The notes under the pieces were generated by a model. That model worked only from the letters and a program-made list of their open reading frames with translations, had not been told where the DNA came from and did no database searches. From NCBI GenBank assembly GCA_900491605.1, contig UESW01004560.1, positions 409,043 through 473,042 on the forward strand: a DNA stretch of 64,000 nt, in the 5' to 3' direction. The position numbers were made by a program, and so were the translations under genes. Position 1 is the stretch's first letter. Each line of letters opens with the position of its first letter. This stretch comes from Calamus simplicifolius (Eukaryota > Streptophyta > Magnoliopsida > Arecales > Arecaceae). Positions 35,101-47,740 of this stretch are shown here, one piece after another.

Positions 35101-38100
35101 TTGACTATAATAAAGTATTCTCATCGGTAGTTAGGCATACCACTATTAGGGTATTATTGGCTTGATAGCTCAGCTAGATTTGGAGTTGGAGCAGTTAGAT
35201 GTCAAGACAACTTTCCTTCATGATGAATTGGAGAAGCAGATTTTCATGGAACAATCAGATGGATTTGAGGAACTGGGAAAGGAACATCTAGTGTGCAAGC
35301 TCAAGAAGTCTCTTTATGGGTTGAAGCAGTCCCCAAGACAGTGGTATAAGCGGTTTGACTCCTACATGTTGAGTATTGGCTTTATCCTTTGTGAGTATGA
35401 CTGTTATTTATACTTTAAGTCTCTGAAGGATTGTTCTTTCATTTATTTGTTGATTTATGTTGATGATATGCTAATTGCTGCAAGAAATTTGAAAGATGTG
35501 TGTGACCCAAAATCCTTGTTGAGTAGAGAATTTGATATGAAAGACCTAGGTGTTGCTATGAAAATTTTAGGCACGAAAATTGACAGAGATAGAAAGAACA
35601 GAAAATTATGGCTCTCACAGAAGAAGTACATTAAGAAAGTATTGAAGATGTTTAGTATGGACAAGGCAAAGCCAGTTACTACTCCACTGGCTAATCACTT
35701 CAAGTTGTCCAGCTACCACTGTCCTGGAACAGAGGATGAAGTGCAGTATATGTCAAAGGTTCCTTATGCTGGTGCGGTGGGAAGTTTGATGTATGTAATG
35801 GTTTGCATAAGACCAGACTTGGCCCAAGCAGTCAGTATGGTTAGTAGGTTTATGGTTAATCTAGGCAAGGAGCATTGGCAGGCTGTAAAGTGGATTCTCT
35901 GATACTTGAGAGGTACGTCTGATTATGGTATTTGTTTTGGTACAATGGATGATTTAGTTTCTGTTATTGAGTATGTAGACTCAGATTATATTGGAGATGT
36001 GGATGGTAGAAAGTCTACTACATGCTATGTTTTCACACTTGCAAGTGGTCCAATTAGTTGGAGGTCAGTCTTGTAGAGGGTGATTACTTTATCCACCACA
36101 GAAGCAGAGTACATGGCTATAACAGATGCAGCCAAGGAAGTGTTATGGTTAAAAGGGCTTGTCTCAGAGATTGATTTTGAACAGCAAGCTCTAGGTATAT
36201 ACTGTGACAATCAAAGTGCCATTGAATTGTCCAAGAATCAGGTGTATCATGCCAGAACAAAGCACATTGATGTGAGATACCATAAGATCAGAGAGTTGTT
36301 TACTTCAGGTGAGATCCTGTTAATGAAGGTACACATAAGGGATAATACAACAAATATGTTGACAAAGATGCTTCCTTTGAAGAAGTTCAAACATTGTTTG
36401 GACTTGCTCCAAGTCAGAAACTGACACTGTAAGGATGTTGAGGATCCAGGTGGAGGTATGGGTCCTCAAGGTTGAATGGGTCTTCTAAGAGAGTGATTAT
36501 TCGCCAAGGTGGAGATTGTTAAACAATGGCTCATAATCCTTCCAGCTCTGCATCTGGGGTGAGGCAAACAAGGAAATATCAAGCAAAAATTAAAAGTGGC
36601 ACGCAGGTTTGGCAGTTGTCATGAGCGGACAGATCTGGACGGATCCGGGCGCACAGTAAATTTGGCAACCCATGCCAGGAATGGCAAGTGGAAGCCTGCG
36701 GATTTAGGCGGATCCGGGCATGCAACAAATTTGGCAACCCGAGCAAGGATGGCACGTATAGATTTGACTGCCCAAGCCAAGGATGGTGCGCATAGATTTG
36801 ATAGCTCAAGCCAAGGATGGCAGGCGGGCGAGTGTGGCACGCAGAGATAAAAACCTTAGTAGATTTTTGTAACCGTAAGGCCTTTCTCTCAATAAAGAAA
36901 AAGAACCAAGAGTTTCCCGTGAACGTAGGCAAATTGCCAAACCACGTAAATCTCTGTGTCTTGTGTTTGATTGCTCTTTTCTTCTTTATTTTCTGCATTT
37001 AGATTAATTCTTATTTGCGTTCCACGAGTTCCACGGTAGTTTATTCTACAACAAGAGATCAATCACAATGCAAGAAGTACATAAAGACAGATGAAACATG
37101 AATAGTTTTGTAATTTCTAACCTCCTTGTTATTTCCAATGACAATATTCTTTGTAATCATAGAAGACTAAAGAAATCACAGGAAACAAAGGTGCATAAAA
37201 GAATAAGTAGTCTAGAAACTTAGAGGTCCAAGTTGGATTGTAGAGTTAATATTAGAACAAAGGTTGTAAATCTCATGGGATGGGGTCGTTCTCATTTTTC
37301 CATAAAATAGGGGATAATCTCATCCTACTTAGGATAAGGGATGCCCCAAAAAATGCTTATTAGGAATGCTGGAACGATGATAGGATAGTTCTATCCTGGT
37401 ACTTAGTATAGACGTACGATAATGCATTTTGGGATCTCATGGAACATTCCGTTGGATTTGAAACCATAACTAGAACTTGAGATACAAATTTGGGAATGCC
37501 ATGGGCAAAGCTAATTCAATTTATATTAGATGGTTATGAAATATGAATAGTTCATCATACCTCCAATTTGGTATTGCATATATCATGCTCTTTAATTTAT
37601 CTTTGAAGTGACTGGAGAATCAGATTCAAATCTAATATCATGTTTGTGCTTTATTTTTTATCTTTCCTTATTCTTTTTATGGAATAGCCATGTTAATGGT
37701 TTTGAAAATATGGTTCCTAGTGGAGAACAACTTATAGCAAAACATCATGTACAAATTTTGTGCAACTTTTCTTTTTAAGCGTATGATCATAGTTTTTGAG
37801 TTCATTTTTAATTTGGGTAGGTCATGAACCTTACTCCTTTTATTTTGTTTTTCGCTTGAAAGAAGTATTGTTTATCTGGTATAAGTCTAAGATTATGTTC
37901 ATATACAAAGCTGTATTTTATTTCTAGAAATTGCAGGCATTAAATGTTTTATCTCTGTTTCTTCATGTGCTTATTTTATGGAAGGCACACTGAGTTAATG
38001 TGAGAGGCATGCCTGTTTTTTAAAGATATTACATCAAAGTTGGAGCTTGCAAGCCCTGAAGAAAAGAAGGAACCAACCAGACGCGCGAATGGAATATTCT

Positions 38101-38494
38101 GGATCTTACTTATTAACCTTGGCATTTATGTGGCAGATCACTTGTTTAAGGTATCCTAGCTTTCTTTGCTTGGTCTTTTTTCCTGATCATGCATGGCCAT
38201 GTTGCTGCATTAGCATAATTAGATGGCATGACACCTAAAGTTGCATGTTTCGTTGTGAATAAATGAGCAATGGCCCAGTTTGCTGCAGTATAATCTTTGA
38301 TAGCTAGCAATCATGATACAATGAAAATCTATTTGTTATTAGATATTTAGAATTTATAATTAGATTCACTCAACTGGTTTAACAAATACAAACATATGGT
38401 TGCAATATCTTGATATTGACATTTAGTTAATTTCCTACTGAAAATTAATCATTTCAAATATAACATTATGAAATTTCTGAAGATTTTCATTGTT

Positions 38495-38556
<62 letters not shown>

Positions 38557-41409
38557 AAACATCATTTGCAAAATGGTGGCATTCACATATAGGCTTCAGA
38601 GTCTCTTTATTAAACCATATTGCAAAATAACCCCTCATGAATTTTTTCCTCCATTTTAAATATTAACAAAAAAGTCGTCATGATTTATACGTACAGCTAC
38701 CTGTGTAAAACTTATTATTAATTTGCTTACAACCCGAGGTAACTCTCGATATTGGTGCTATTGGTGCATCCAGAAAATAACATCTACCGCCAAAGTTCCA
38801 TTTTCTTTAATGGTTTTATTTGTTTCTTCCCAGCAAACAAAAAACATATATTTACAAATAAAAACATACTGCATGGTGCTGAGATTGTCATGCATATGAA
38901 AGATTTTGTGAATGTAGCCTACAAATAAATACATATATCTCAGAAGATGTAATTTTTTTACTGTAAAACTGACAAGGTTGGTCAAAACACGACCGTACTA
39001 AAGATTCCTGGTTTATAATATACTACTAGAATGATGGTCAACTTTATTGATAATTACTGCACAAGAAAACTCATATCTGAATAATACAACCCTCATATCT
39101 GAATAATACAACCATTTCTTTATTCAGATTTGATTTCTGTTATGTTGAAAAATGGTAGAGCATTTAAGTTTTCTGATGGGGAGGAAATGTGTTCAAAGCT
39201 TTTTCTACCTGTAGTACTGTGTGTTTCAAGCATAAGAACTAGTTTATATCTTTCCCTGGTCTTTCTCTGGAGTGCTAAGTGTATGTGGTCAAGAAATTTG
39301 AATTACTATTATTCTCTTTTCCAGCTCCATCAAATCAAAATGCTATATTTGTACCATGGCCACCCTTCTTGGTACCAGTTTGTGACCGCAAGTTTCTGCC
39401 ATGCTAACTGGTTTGGTCTCTTAACCATTCAGACATGCTCTTGATTTTTTTAACTTCTGATCTTAGATGAGTGTGTTAACCTACTATATATCTTTTGGCT
39501 TAGCAAAATGATTCTACTTGCTCTTGGTAGCTTTCAAATGGCATTAACATAAAGATTTTTATTGTAGAATTTACTTTATTGCCAATGAATCCTTGCAGGA
39601 ATCATCTCTCCAGCAACCTATTCTTCTTATACATATTTGGTAAGAGCCTCTAGTTCACTTTGAAATGCTATCAATTTTGCTCACTGTCATTTCTGCATAA
39701 ATTCTAGAACTTATTCCCCGTATTGTTTCATTTATAACCAGGAAAGCTTGTTGAAGAGGAGGAAGGTAATCTTGCATTGTGGATCTCTTACATCCTGACA
39801 GGTGCTGGAGCAAGCCTCGTTTCATGGTTGCTTCTTCCTAGTTCTGCAGTATCTATGGGAGCCTCTGGAGCTGTATTTGGACTCTTTGCAATAAGTGTCC
39901 TTGTGAAGGTAATAATCCTTGATTCTTCTGGATATAAGATTGCATGTGTTGTTACGACATCAAATTATCAAAAGGTGCTGAATGTTAATGCAGATGTCTT
40001 GGGACTGGAGGAAGATTATTGAGGTTTTTATCCTTGGCCAATTTGTCATCGATAAGGTAAACATCACTTTCCCTGGTAATTGAGATATACCATTACTTTC
40101 TAGAAATAAAATCAGTTAAATTTTACCGTAAATCATGGATAAAACCTGCTTAAGCCTGTTAAAATTCTTTGAATGTTTTGTGGGTTATGGGTTCAACGGT
40201 GGGTTATGGCTTGAATAACATATTTATTCGATGAAGGTGGAAGTAGTTCAGTGATGTAGTTTGCTATTATGGGTTATGGTTTCATGTAAAAAATGCTTTA
40301 AGAAGAATAAGAGGTGATGTGTGCACCCAGAGTGTGTTGTGGGGGTAAGGAAGTAGAAGACAAAGATCAGAAGGATGAGAAGATAACATGGAATCCACCA
40401 GAATGGATATTTAAACTCCCTAAAGCAATCATTTCTTGAACTTTTTTATTCTAGAGGATGATCTTTTTTAATATATGCATGTTAAGCCATCTATATCCAA
40501 AAACATAATCTAAATATCGAGTCGTAAAGAATCAGTATTATAGCTTACCGGAAAAACAAAGCAAATTAATCTTTATATATAGGTAGAAAAGCAAATTAAT
40601 CTTTATATATAGGTAGCATTTCTTGTTAAATTATATTCGAAGGCTCTAAGCTCTTTTTCATTTCCCAACACTAATGAGCTTGGAAACTTTAGAAATCTTG
40701 AGTTACACCTCCATATGGATATTTTGGCGTTACTTGTTTCAACAGTTTGGTGCTTAGCCTCTTGCTTTCTTGGGGCACTACGTAGGACTGTTTCAAAGGA
40801 AATTGAAAAATTGCCAACATAATCTAAACACATTCATTGCCTAGAAGAAGCCTTTGTCAATCGTCTACTGTGATAAAGCTGAAGTCCAAGCGTGTTTGTT
40901 GCTCATGATGATCATGATTGCAGAACTCACAAGAACTATGATCTGTGGAAAAATGTAGCATTTTGTTGCTTAGGGAAAATTACAAATTTCCAAGAGGAAA
41001 AGTTTTTTTCTTAATTAGGTGGCATCCAAGATGACAATATACTGATGTCTACAATGTTAACAGCATGACGATCCGCTTAGAGATGGTTGTGTTAGTTTCA
41101 TGCAAATGCTTTTCTTATCCATGCGTCTTGATTAAATGATGATCTTTTTGCTGACATGTTTGCTAGGTTGTGGAAGCAGCGCAAGCTACAACAGGGATGA
41201 CGGGTACTTGGGGCACTAGCTTGCAGACAGTTAATCATATTGCCCATCTCTCTGGTGCTTTAATTGGTGCTGCTTTAATACTGCTTGTCAGTCGTATTCC
41301 CTCTCAACCTTTTGGCGAAGATGCAAGACTTGGGGACAGAACACAGATAAAAGAACTTGATTTTGAGTCCATATTGTTCACATGTTTACAGTTTCAACAG
41401 AACCTTTAG
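32139..41409 (+). CDS. RBL11: Rhomboid-like intramembrane protease, chloroplastic (RBL11-like), 7 exons
   Basis: Exons: 32139-32343, 38026-38150, 39325-39410, 39599-39639, 39742-39908, 39994-40056, 41167-41409; all introns are GT-AG and phases join to one 309-residue frame. The first 65 or so residues are Ala/Arg/Ser-rich, like a plastid transit peptide. Membrane segments follow: NGIFWILLINLGIYVADHLF, FVTASFCHANWNHLSSNLFF, WISYILTGAGASLVSWLLLP, GASGAVFGLFAISVLV and VNHIAHLSGALIGAALILL. The catalytic Ser is in GASGAVFG and the His in NHIAHLSGA, the rhomboid dyad. RBL11-type proteases sit in the chloroplast inner envelope. Intron 1 is 5.7 kb because of a copia insertion. The donor at 32344 is preferred over that at 32361 because only it keeps frame. 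The symbol rests on similarity remembered from Arabidopsis. Confidence 0.92.
33020..33092 (+). repeat. Truncated 5' LTR of intronic copia
   Basis: Matches the first 75 bases of the 3' LTR (TGTTAAACAATGGCTCATAA, then CAGCTCTGCAT). Similarity ends near 33092, where AAGGGTGTCAAAGCA begins; that 15-mer recurs at 33136, flanking the junction with gag. Confidence 0.88.
33150..34560 (+). pseudogene. gag end, protease and integrase of intronic copia
   Basis: Zinc knuckle CFKCHQKGH then stop, RKDCP (about 33157-33195). The protease region continues CDAGSVTLGDNYSCKAVEI and TLENVKHVPELKKNLISLG (33386-33550). GAG-pre-integrase is LWHMRLGHINEQGLQELQKR (33739). The integrase core reads YFVTFIDDFSWKLWVYFMRE (33970) and SDNGGEYTSNEF (34110), then TPQQNGVAERMN (34198) with the catalytic Glu. 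Stops and shifts occur in each part. Confidence 0.87.
34890..36424 (+). pseudogene. Reverse transcriptase and RNase H of intronic copia
   Basis: RT opens with WLEAMAEEMESLHKNQIWEL and ECKWVYRKKEG, then RLVAKGYLQKQGIDYNKVFS; a stop near 35164 interrupts before QLDVKTTFLHDEL. The polymerase box LIYVDDMLIAARNL is at about 35450-35490. Junction YAGAVGSLMYVMVCIRPDLA lies at 35766. RNase H reads STTEAEYMAITDAAKEVLWL and YCDNQSAIELSKNQVYHART (36086-36260), ending after NMLTKMLPLKKFKHC. Two stops (35164, 35902) remain, so it is only lightly decayed. Confidence 0.92.
36517..37053 (+). repeat. 3' LTR of intronic copia
   Basis: 537 bp, TG...CA, with internal repeats of a TTTGGCAACCC / CAAGCCAAGGATGG kind (36655-36830) in three or four partial copies. 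An AATAAAGAAA signal near 36889 may end element transcripts. Confidence 0.85.
37059..38025 (+). other. Rest of rhomboid intron 1
   Basis: AT-rich intron sequence up to the TTTTTAAAG acceptor. The part near 37280-37450 (GATGGGGTCG, then AGGATAAGGGATGCCCC) looks repetitive and may be an old MITE, but no end repeats could be fixed. Confidence 0.45.
38495..38552 (+). repeat. (GT)n(GA)n compound microsatellite
   Basis: About 11 GT repeats run directly into about 19 GA repeats in intron 2 of the rhomboid gene (38151-39324). The rest of that 1.2-kb intron is AT-rich without other features. Confidence 0.95.
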
Positions 41410-41935
41410 TTTGTTGTGATTGTTATATGCATTTATATTATTGGATGATTTGGGTCTCTCTCTCTCTCTCTCTTTCTCTCACTCACGAACACATGCACAC
41501 ACCAATAAACTCACCAGCTTGTCAACTCTAGCTAAAATGAACCAACTCATATGCCATAAAGCGCTGACTGCCCCTATGATTTCCATCCAAAGATGGAGCG
41601 ACCGATCACAGCTACAACACTGCAGAGAGGGTTTTTACGCCATGTATAAAGGATATGATATGATACCAGAAGCCTAAAAATAGACTTTTGTTCATCCTAT
41701 GCATCAGGAAGCAAGGTACTTAAATGGATATGTAGAAGAGAACTTTCCCATTGGACATGCAGCACAGTGAGAACATGATACAATTTGTCCTGCTTGACTT
41801 AAAACAGGCGAAGAATAAAACAGATCTGGAGATGCAATATCCCTTGCTTGAGATTGTATTTCTAATATTTTAACAAATCAACACTTAATTGGCCTGTTAA
41901 AAAATCCAGACTCTCAGCTTTTGCATGGGATCCAG
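41410..41935. other. Convergent 3' flanks of rhomboid and PPR genes
   Basis: 526 bases separate the two stop codons, so both 3' UTRs must lie here. It includes a (CT)n run at 41454-41480 and an AATAAAC near 41506 that could be the rhomboid poly(A) signal. No ORF was recognised. Confidence 0.6.
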
Positions 41936-44907
41936 TCAGTTCAGGAATACCACCTTGCATGAATTGAGAAACTGCCCATAAATCCCAAGCTGCATCTGGG
42001 ATTGCTTCCTGCAAAAAATTGGGGATCTGACTGCAAATTTAAATGAGTGGCCAAATAATACAGACTTTGAAGCAGCCCTCAGGCCATCAGATGCAAGCTC
42101 AGCGTGTTGCAACATCATTGTGCTCCCACTGGTCCCAGAAACCTGGCCTCGATCAGAAAGGGCGCTCGGCACCTGAGGTTGGTTCAGGTATAACGAACCT
42201 AAAGCTTGTCCTTGATGAAGTCCGTCTGAGCTATCCATTGGATTATCATCTGCACCCTGTGCTTCAGAGCTTGCTTGATGATCATTTAAAGAACCCAATA
42301 TTCTGCTGGCCTCATCCAGCAGGCCAACAGCTCTCCAGGCTTCAGCCACAAGGCGGATGCTATTCTTTTTGGGCGTTACTCCAGCTTCCCTCATTGTCTG
42401 AAGCAGTTCTTCTGCTTTCCATGGTTGTTTCACTTCACCATAGCCCCATATTAGCGTGTCGAAGGTCTTTATATTGGGAGATACACCAGATTCATGCATT
42501 TTTGTGAAAACTCTCATTGCATTCTCCATGTTGGCAGCACTACACCACCCACTGATAATCGTCGTAAAGGTTACAACATTGGGGCGAATCCTCATTTCCT
42601 CCATTGTCACTAGAAGGGCCTCAGCTTTCTCAGGCTCTCGTGCGCGAACATACCCTTTGGCAAGAATACTATATACTTGAGCATCTGGTTCAACACCTGC
42701 CTCCACCATCTGATAAAAATCTCCATGCATTTGGTCATGAGTCCCATTGCACCCCATGCATTCATTTGGTGGCTATATGTTACAATATCTGGCTTGGCTC
42801 CAAGTCCTTCCATTAATGTCAGAACCTGGTCGATTTACAATAAAATTGAAGTTAATTTTGTCAGAAGACAAAACCACACGAAAAAGGTAGGCAATGATTG
42901 AAATGATTTACTCACTTCATCCACCCCAGACATGTCCTCTGCATCAAGAAATCCTTTGATCAAAGTGTTGAAAACAATAATATTTGGTAACACCCTGATA
43001 TCCTTCATTTGATGCACACACCTCAATGCGTCCTTCATATTGCCTTCTTTGCAATACCCACCTATGATAATGGCCCAAGTGCGTTCATTGGGGCGCAGCT
43101 TGGTCTGAATCTCCAAAATAAGCTCCTCAGCTCTCCTTGTATCTCCATTCTTAGCATAAGCTCTTGCAATAGTGTTGTATGTGACAACATCAGGTTGCAG
43201 GCCAGCAGCACGCATCTTATGTACAACATTCCAAGCTTCTGTAATATTTTGCCGATCACACCATGCTTTGATCAGTATATTGTATGTCTTCTGACTTGGC
43301 CTTGCATTTTCTTCAAGGGACATCAAATGGAAAATATTTTGTGATTCTTCAGGCCTACCCACAATACCATACCCTTTAATAAGAGTGTTAAAAGTGCTGG
43401 TTGTTGGTCGACATCCACTTCCCTTCATCTTCCAGAAGATTTTGATAGCTTCTTCGACCTTGCCAGCTTCCGAAAATGCATTAATAATAGCATTGAAAAA
43501 TATTGAGTCAGGCTTTAATCCATTTTGTTCTACCTGGGAGATGAGTGAAGAAATTGACTCAAACCGCTTCTGATTTGTCAGAGCAGTTAATAGAGTTGTA
43601 TATGTGATCAAAGAAGGCTTGTGTCCCTCTTTTATTAGGCAGTCAAATAACGACTCTGCCTCACAAGATTTCTTTTCATCTATTAGGGTACCCATCTGTT
43701 TTGTTCTTGTCCGAACTGTTTGGCAACTATTTCCTCTCAAGCAGATTGGGCAGCGAGGTTGTATTTTGGAGAATGAACTTGAAATTGGTTGTAGAGTCTC
43801 ATTACATTTAATTTGCTCCTATTTATTTGAAGAGGACAACGATTCAGCAATTGGGAACTTGACTGAAAAAAAGCAAGAATATATTTTCTTGATCTTCGTA
43901 TAAAAAAATAGTAATAACAATCTAGGAAAAAAAAAACCTAGAATTGGCTTGCTGCTATTCAGCCCCCACTACCAAATGAAAATAAATTAGCAGCTCAAAT
44001 ATGCAAGCTAAATACACTAATATTTGTGAAGGTATCATGATAAAAAAACCAAACAATGAAGTGTAAGGAAGATATTTATCAGCGGCATCCCTTCATGTTC
44101 AGCATTTTGCAGCACCATAATTTAATATCACAAGCCATTTCCATATGTAGAATTTATTTTCTTTATTATTTACAAGGTAAGGATTTTTAAAGAAGCTGCA
44201 GGAACATCAAATCAACTGTTTCTTGCAAACAAATGAAGAAAATGAAGCCTAACATTGGATATGGATATTCAGTATTATTCGTGAATCATGAGAATCACTA
44301 TGTGGCAAACTATGTTACTGGCTATATTTTATATGACAGGTAGAAATAACCAATCAGACTTTAGCTTGCAACTAAAAGCATCAATTTTGAGGACTTGGTA
44401 TTCAGACATCAAAGGAAACCAGAAAATTGGCTAGTTTCAATGCAATGCATATAAATGAGAGGCCTCAAGGTAACTGTAAATAATATCATGAAATATGAGT
44501 GGTGATGATAAAGCATGATTGGTGTTATAGAAAAATAAACAAATTCTGTAACCCCATTTTCAGATGAAAACAAGAAAAAGAATGGGACATAGATTAAATT
44601 TAAAAGGAATGGCTACAACTTCAGTATAATTTCTAACTCAGAATCATACAATAGCTCATGATATGTCAAAATTGAGTGAGACAAGTTCATCAAAGTTAGC
44701 AATTTATTGTAACTCAAAAAGGAGGGTACATGACCATGTCCAATAATGTAAAGAAAAAGTTTAAGAGCACCTTAGAAATCCCTCCAAGTGATTCGTCTTG
44801 GCTCATGCTTTTATTGCCCAAGTCCCTAGCTGCAGAGTCTGGTCGGGCCAACAATATATCATTTTCTGCCATGAGGTGCGCAGTCTACCTTCCTTAAGCA
44901 CCTTGAT
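41936..44907 (-). CDS. Pentatricopeptide-repeat protein, 3 exons, one frameshift
   Basis: Exon 1 is 44872-44771 (5' UTR from an acceptor at 44908), starting MAENDILLARPDSAARDLG; exon 2 is 43818-42916; exon 3 is 42825-41936. Phases join in frame. Exon 2 opens near a Cys-rich CPICLRGNSCQTVRTRTKQM stretch, then PPR motifs about every 35 residues: HKPSLITYTTLLTAL, LKPDSIFFNAIINAF, CRPTTSTFNTLIKGYG, QPDVVTYNTIARAYA, LPNIIVFNTLIKGFL and SPNIKTFDTLIWGYG. Such P-class PPR proteins bind organellar RNA, though targeting is not obvious here. A missing base in the T run (A run on the plus strand, 42715-42719) shifts the frame after CMEIF; with it the protein would be about 631 residues. This could be a real mutation or an assembly error. 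It resembles Arabidopsis At5g25630 from memory. Confidence 0.87.
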
Positions 44908-47536
44908 CTACAGAAGCTAAAAATTCATGGTGAGTCCATGATGCATATATATAATTTTGTAAAATTTTATCATTTAGGGAAATTGTAAAAGTAATGCTGA
45001 GGTTTTCACAGATAAGCAGCTATCTGGCTACACAAGTGATAAATATCCAAGATATTTATCATGATGTACTATAAAGATTATAATTGAAAAATGAACATGA
45101 AACGTGGAACTTTTGTGGGCAATTTTGTTCTAGACTCTTGGTATGCTTTCATAAGGAGCCCCAACCCAAAGAAACACCCTACCACTGCCACCTCAAAGAA
45201 TTATTTCAGCAAGGCCATCTGCCATGCCATCCTCACAGACACATAATATTATCATATTTTATATCATATTAACTGAAAATTCCAGTGGCCTCTTAACCTT
45301 CAACAGTGATATGCTTTGAGAAAAGTAATCCATAACTGCTGCTGCTTGTTTGGTAATTTGAAGCCCCAAGGAGTGTAGTAACAAATTAAAAAGTAAAGCT
45401 ATGCAGTAAAAATTAGCACAAAAGATTTGTGGGTCTGCATATAAATTACTTGGGAGACAAATTGAAAACATGAGAATTTGCACAAGAAGAATTTAAAAAA
45501 AAAACACATTCATGGATAAATGGAATAGATAAGTAATACTGCTTTTTAGGTAACAAATAAGAGAGCAAAATCTGTGTGGTAAATAATTAAAGAAATTCTA
45601 ATTGCAACATAAATGAGGCCTTAAACTAAGAAGACTGCAGTTGTGGACTAGGGATCATGTGGTGATGCTGTGCATGAAGACTCACACATGACCCAGTGAC
45701 ACATTGGGTGCTCAGGACAAGAGTCCAGAGGGAGAGAAGTTCAGCTAACCACAAAACCCAAACATCAAGAGCAAAAAGGATAAACTAGCCTAACAAAATA
45801 AAAAGCACATATCCCTCCCTACAGAAATAAAAGAATTACAGATGAGATGGCTGATGTTGATAGGCCTCCTGCATGCTGATCAAGATGGCACTATGTTGCT
45901 TTGTGCACCTCAGTTGTTGCTACTGTTTACATGGATATTCTGGTCAGCAACAAAACTCAAAGTTGTAAGAACTCTTCTCAGTTAGCAGAGAAAAATGACA
46001 TTCTTTAATTCGTTATGAGTTAGATGAGATCTAACCTATGACCTTAAGTATATGAAAAGAAAGCACCACCTTTTAGAACAGGAAAATGGATTCATAGTTG
46101 ACAATTTATTAACTACTAGATGATATCATTTTATTGAGACTTCCTCGAATGAAGAATAAGAATCTGCACTGGATATTGCAAATTCAAATTCAAAACAGGC
46201 ATCCAAAATAGCAATAAACCTCAGAAATGAAGCACTTTCATGGACCTCTGGCATCAAGAACAATTAAAACCTCTGGCACTAAAAGCAGATGTTGTCATGC
46301 ATGGACTTGGGAGGTGATTACTTGAGTCAAACAAGCAAAATGATACATCATACTTTCCAGAAAAAATGCATAAACTAATGCAAGCACAAAAGAACTTCCA
46401 CCAAAGCGCTAAGTAAGTTCCATGCTAGCAATCCGGGCATAGAAAAAGAGTAATTAGTATCAATTTTAACTGACAAGCTTGTAGACCATCTCATCATCTG
46501 CACTAACTAAACAAAATTCCCCACAGACTACTGTTTATGTTAAATAACTCCAACATCGAGAATGTTCTTTCTCCACACAGAAAGAGTGAAATATCATCAC
46601 AAAAGGTTACTCTTATTTTCCCCCTAATTAACAATAAATATATATATGTTTCACTGATAGATGATCAAACTCCTTTAACTCAGCCAGGGTAATTCTCAGC
46701 GAAAGTTTGAAGTTTTTGCAATCAGAAACATTTTTCATTGCACTTACAAATTAACAGTTCCCTCATTCGTCTGGTCAAGAGACCATCCACCAGATTGGCT
46801 TCTTCTTCAACATGTTTCAAGAATTCCATATAAAAATAGAATTTAACCACCTTATGCAATCCAGATCGAGCATTGCTAAACTAGAATGAAAGTTAACTAA
46901 TGACGTAAAAATCTCAGTTAACACGTAAGAGCATTTGGTTATGGAGGGATCTGCCAACCAGGCATGTAGCCCTTTACCATTATACAGGAACTGACCCTAA
47001 TTTTTCAAGATTATTCGTCTGCTTCCTTGTTTAGTTTAGAATTTTTCATTATTATTGCTTATACTGCACAACAACTGAAACTTCGCAGGTGACTAGTGAC
47101 AAAGAAAATTGTTATCGCAAAAATCACATCACCAACAAAACCAAGAAAAGAAACGTTATTCTCATTTTTAAAGGAATCTAACTACGAAGCATTCAAAACC
47201 AACAATCTCCAGCAAACAAAAAAAAAAAAAAAAAAAAAGACACATTTCCCATCAATATCCATACTCGGAGAGCAGAGAAGACGAATTTCTGGAGGGTTTC
47301 AACCGAGTTGAACGCCAATTAAAGAACATGAACAAGAAACTAAGCCGAGAAATTTTAAATGAGAAGAACAAATCCTTCGTTAAGAAGTGGACTTCAACAA
47401 GGCAAGCAAAGAGCCTCACTGAATCAAGCAGATACCTATTCGGGCATTCGCGTCTGGCATTACGCTCGTCCGCTCCTCATGGGTGTTTCCCCGTAAAGGG
47501 AAGGAGGGCTGGCAAGGACGTGGTCTCAAGCCTTTA
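44908..47536 (-). other. Upstream region or 5' UTR intron of the PPR gene
   Basis: No coding sequence was recognised in these 2.6 kb. A good acceptor (TTTTTAGCTTCTGTAG on the minus strand) ends at 44908, 35 bases before the PPR start, so an upstream non-coding exon is expected. A GAGGTAAAGG donor on the minus strand at 47537 would fit a 2.6-kb intron. An A-run (47218-47238) lies inside. Confidence 0.35.
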
Positions 47537-47740
47537 CCTCCCTTATCTAAGGACGGGGGAGTGACGGCGTGGAGAGATTAGAGGCGCACCGCGCGATTGG
47601 ATTGCGCTCCCTCTCCCTCTCTCTCTTCGGACCCCCACTCTTATCCACGGACTGCGCGGTGGCACGAGAAACCCGGGCTGGTAATAAAGAACGAGGCCTC
47701 GAACCAGGTGGAGGGAATCCGAAACCCAACGATTTTGGTT
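47537..47740 (-). promoter_or_regulatory. GC-rich candidate first exon/promoter of PPR gene
   Basis: After kilobases of AT-rich DNA this stretch is GC-rich, with a GAGA/CTCT run (47610-47632) typical of plant 5' UTRs. On the minus strand it ends in a GTAAAG donor. It may be the PPR 5' leader; this is positional inference only. Confidence 0.3.

Larger units (their letters stand above)
33020..37053 (+). mobile_element. Internally deleted Ty1-copia in rhomboid intron 1, TSD AGAGA
   Basis: Starts TGTTAAACAATGG at 33020 and ends TCTACAACA at 37053, with perfect AGAGA duplications at 33015-33019 and 37054-37058. The 3' LTR is 36517-37053 (537 bp), preceded by the purine tract CCAAGGTGGAGAT. The 5' LTR keeps only about 70 bases before jumping into the gag zinc knuckle, so the rest of the 5' LTR, the primer site and most of gag are deleted. 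It is in sense orientation to the host gene, and its 3' LTR carries its own signals (AATAAAG near 36890). Confidence 0.93.

Noticed and set aside
37280..37450. Possible MITE in rhomboid intron 1
   Set aside because: No matching end repeats or target duplication could be found by eye.
42043..42507. Plus-strand frame of 154 codons opposite the PPR gene
   Set aside because: It is the shadow of the minus-strand PPR exon.
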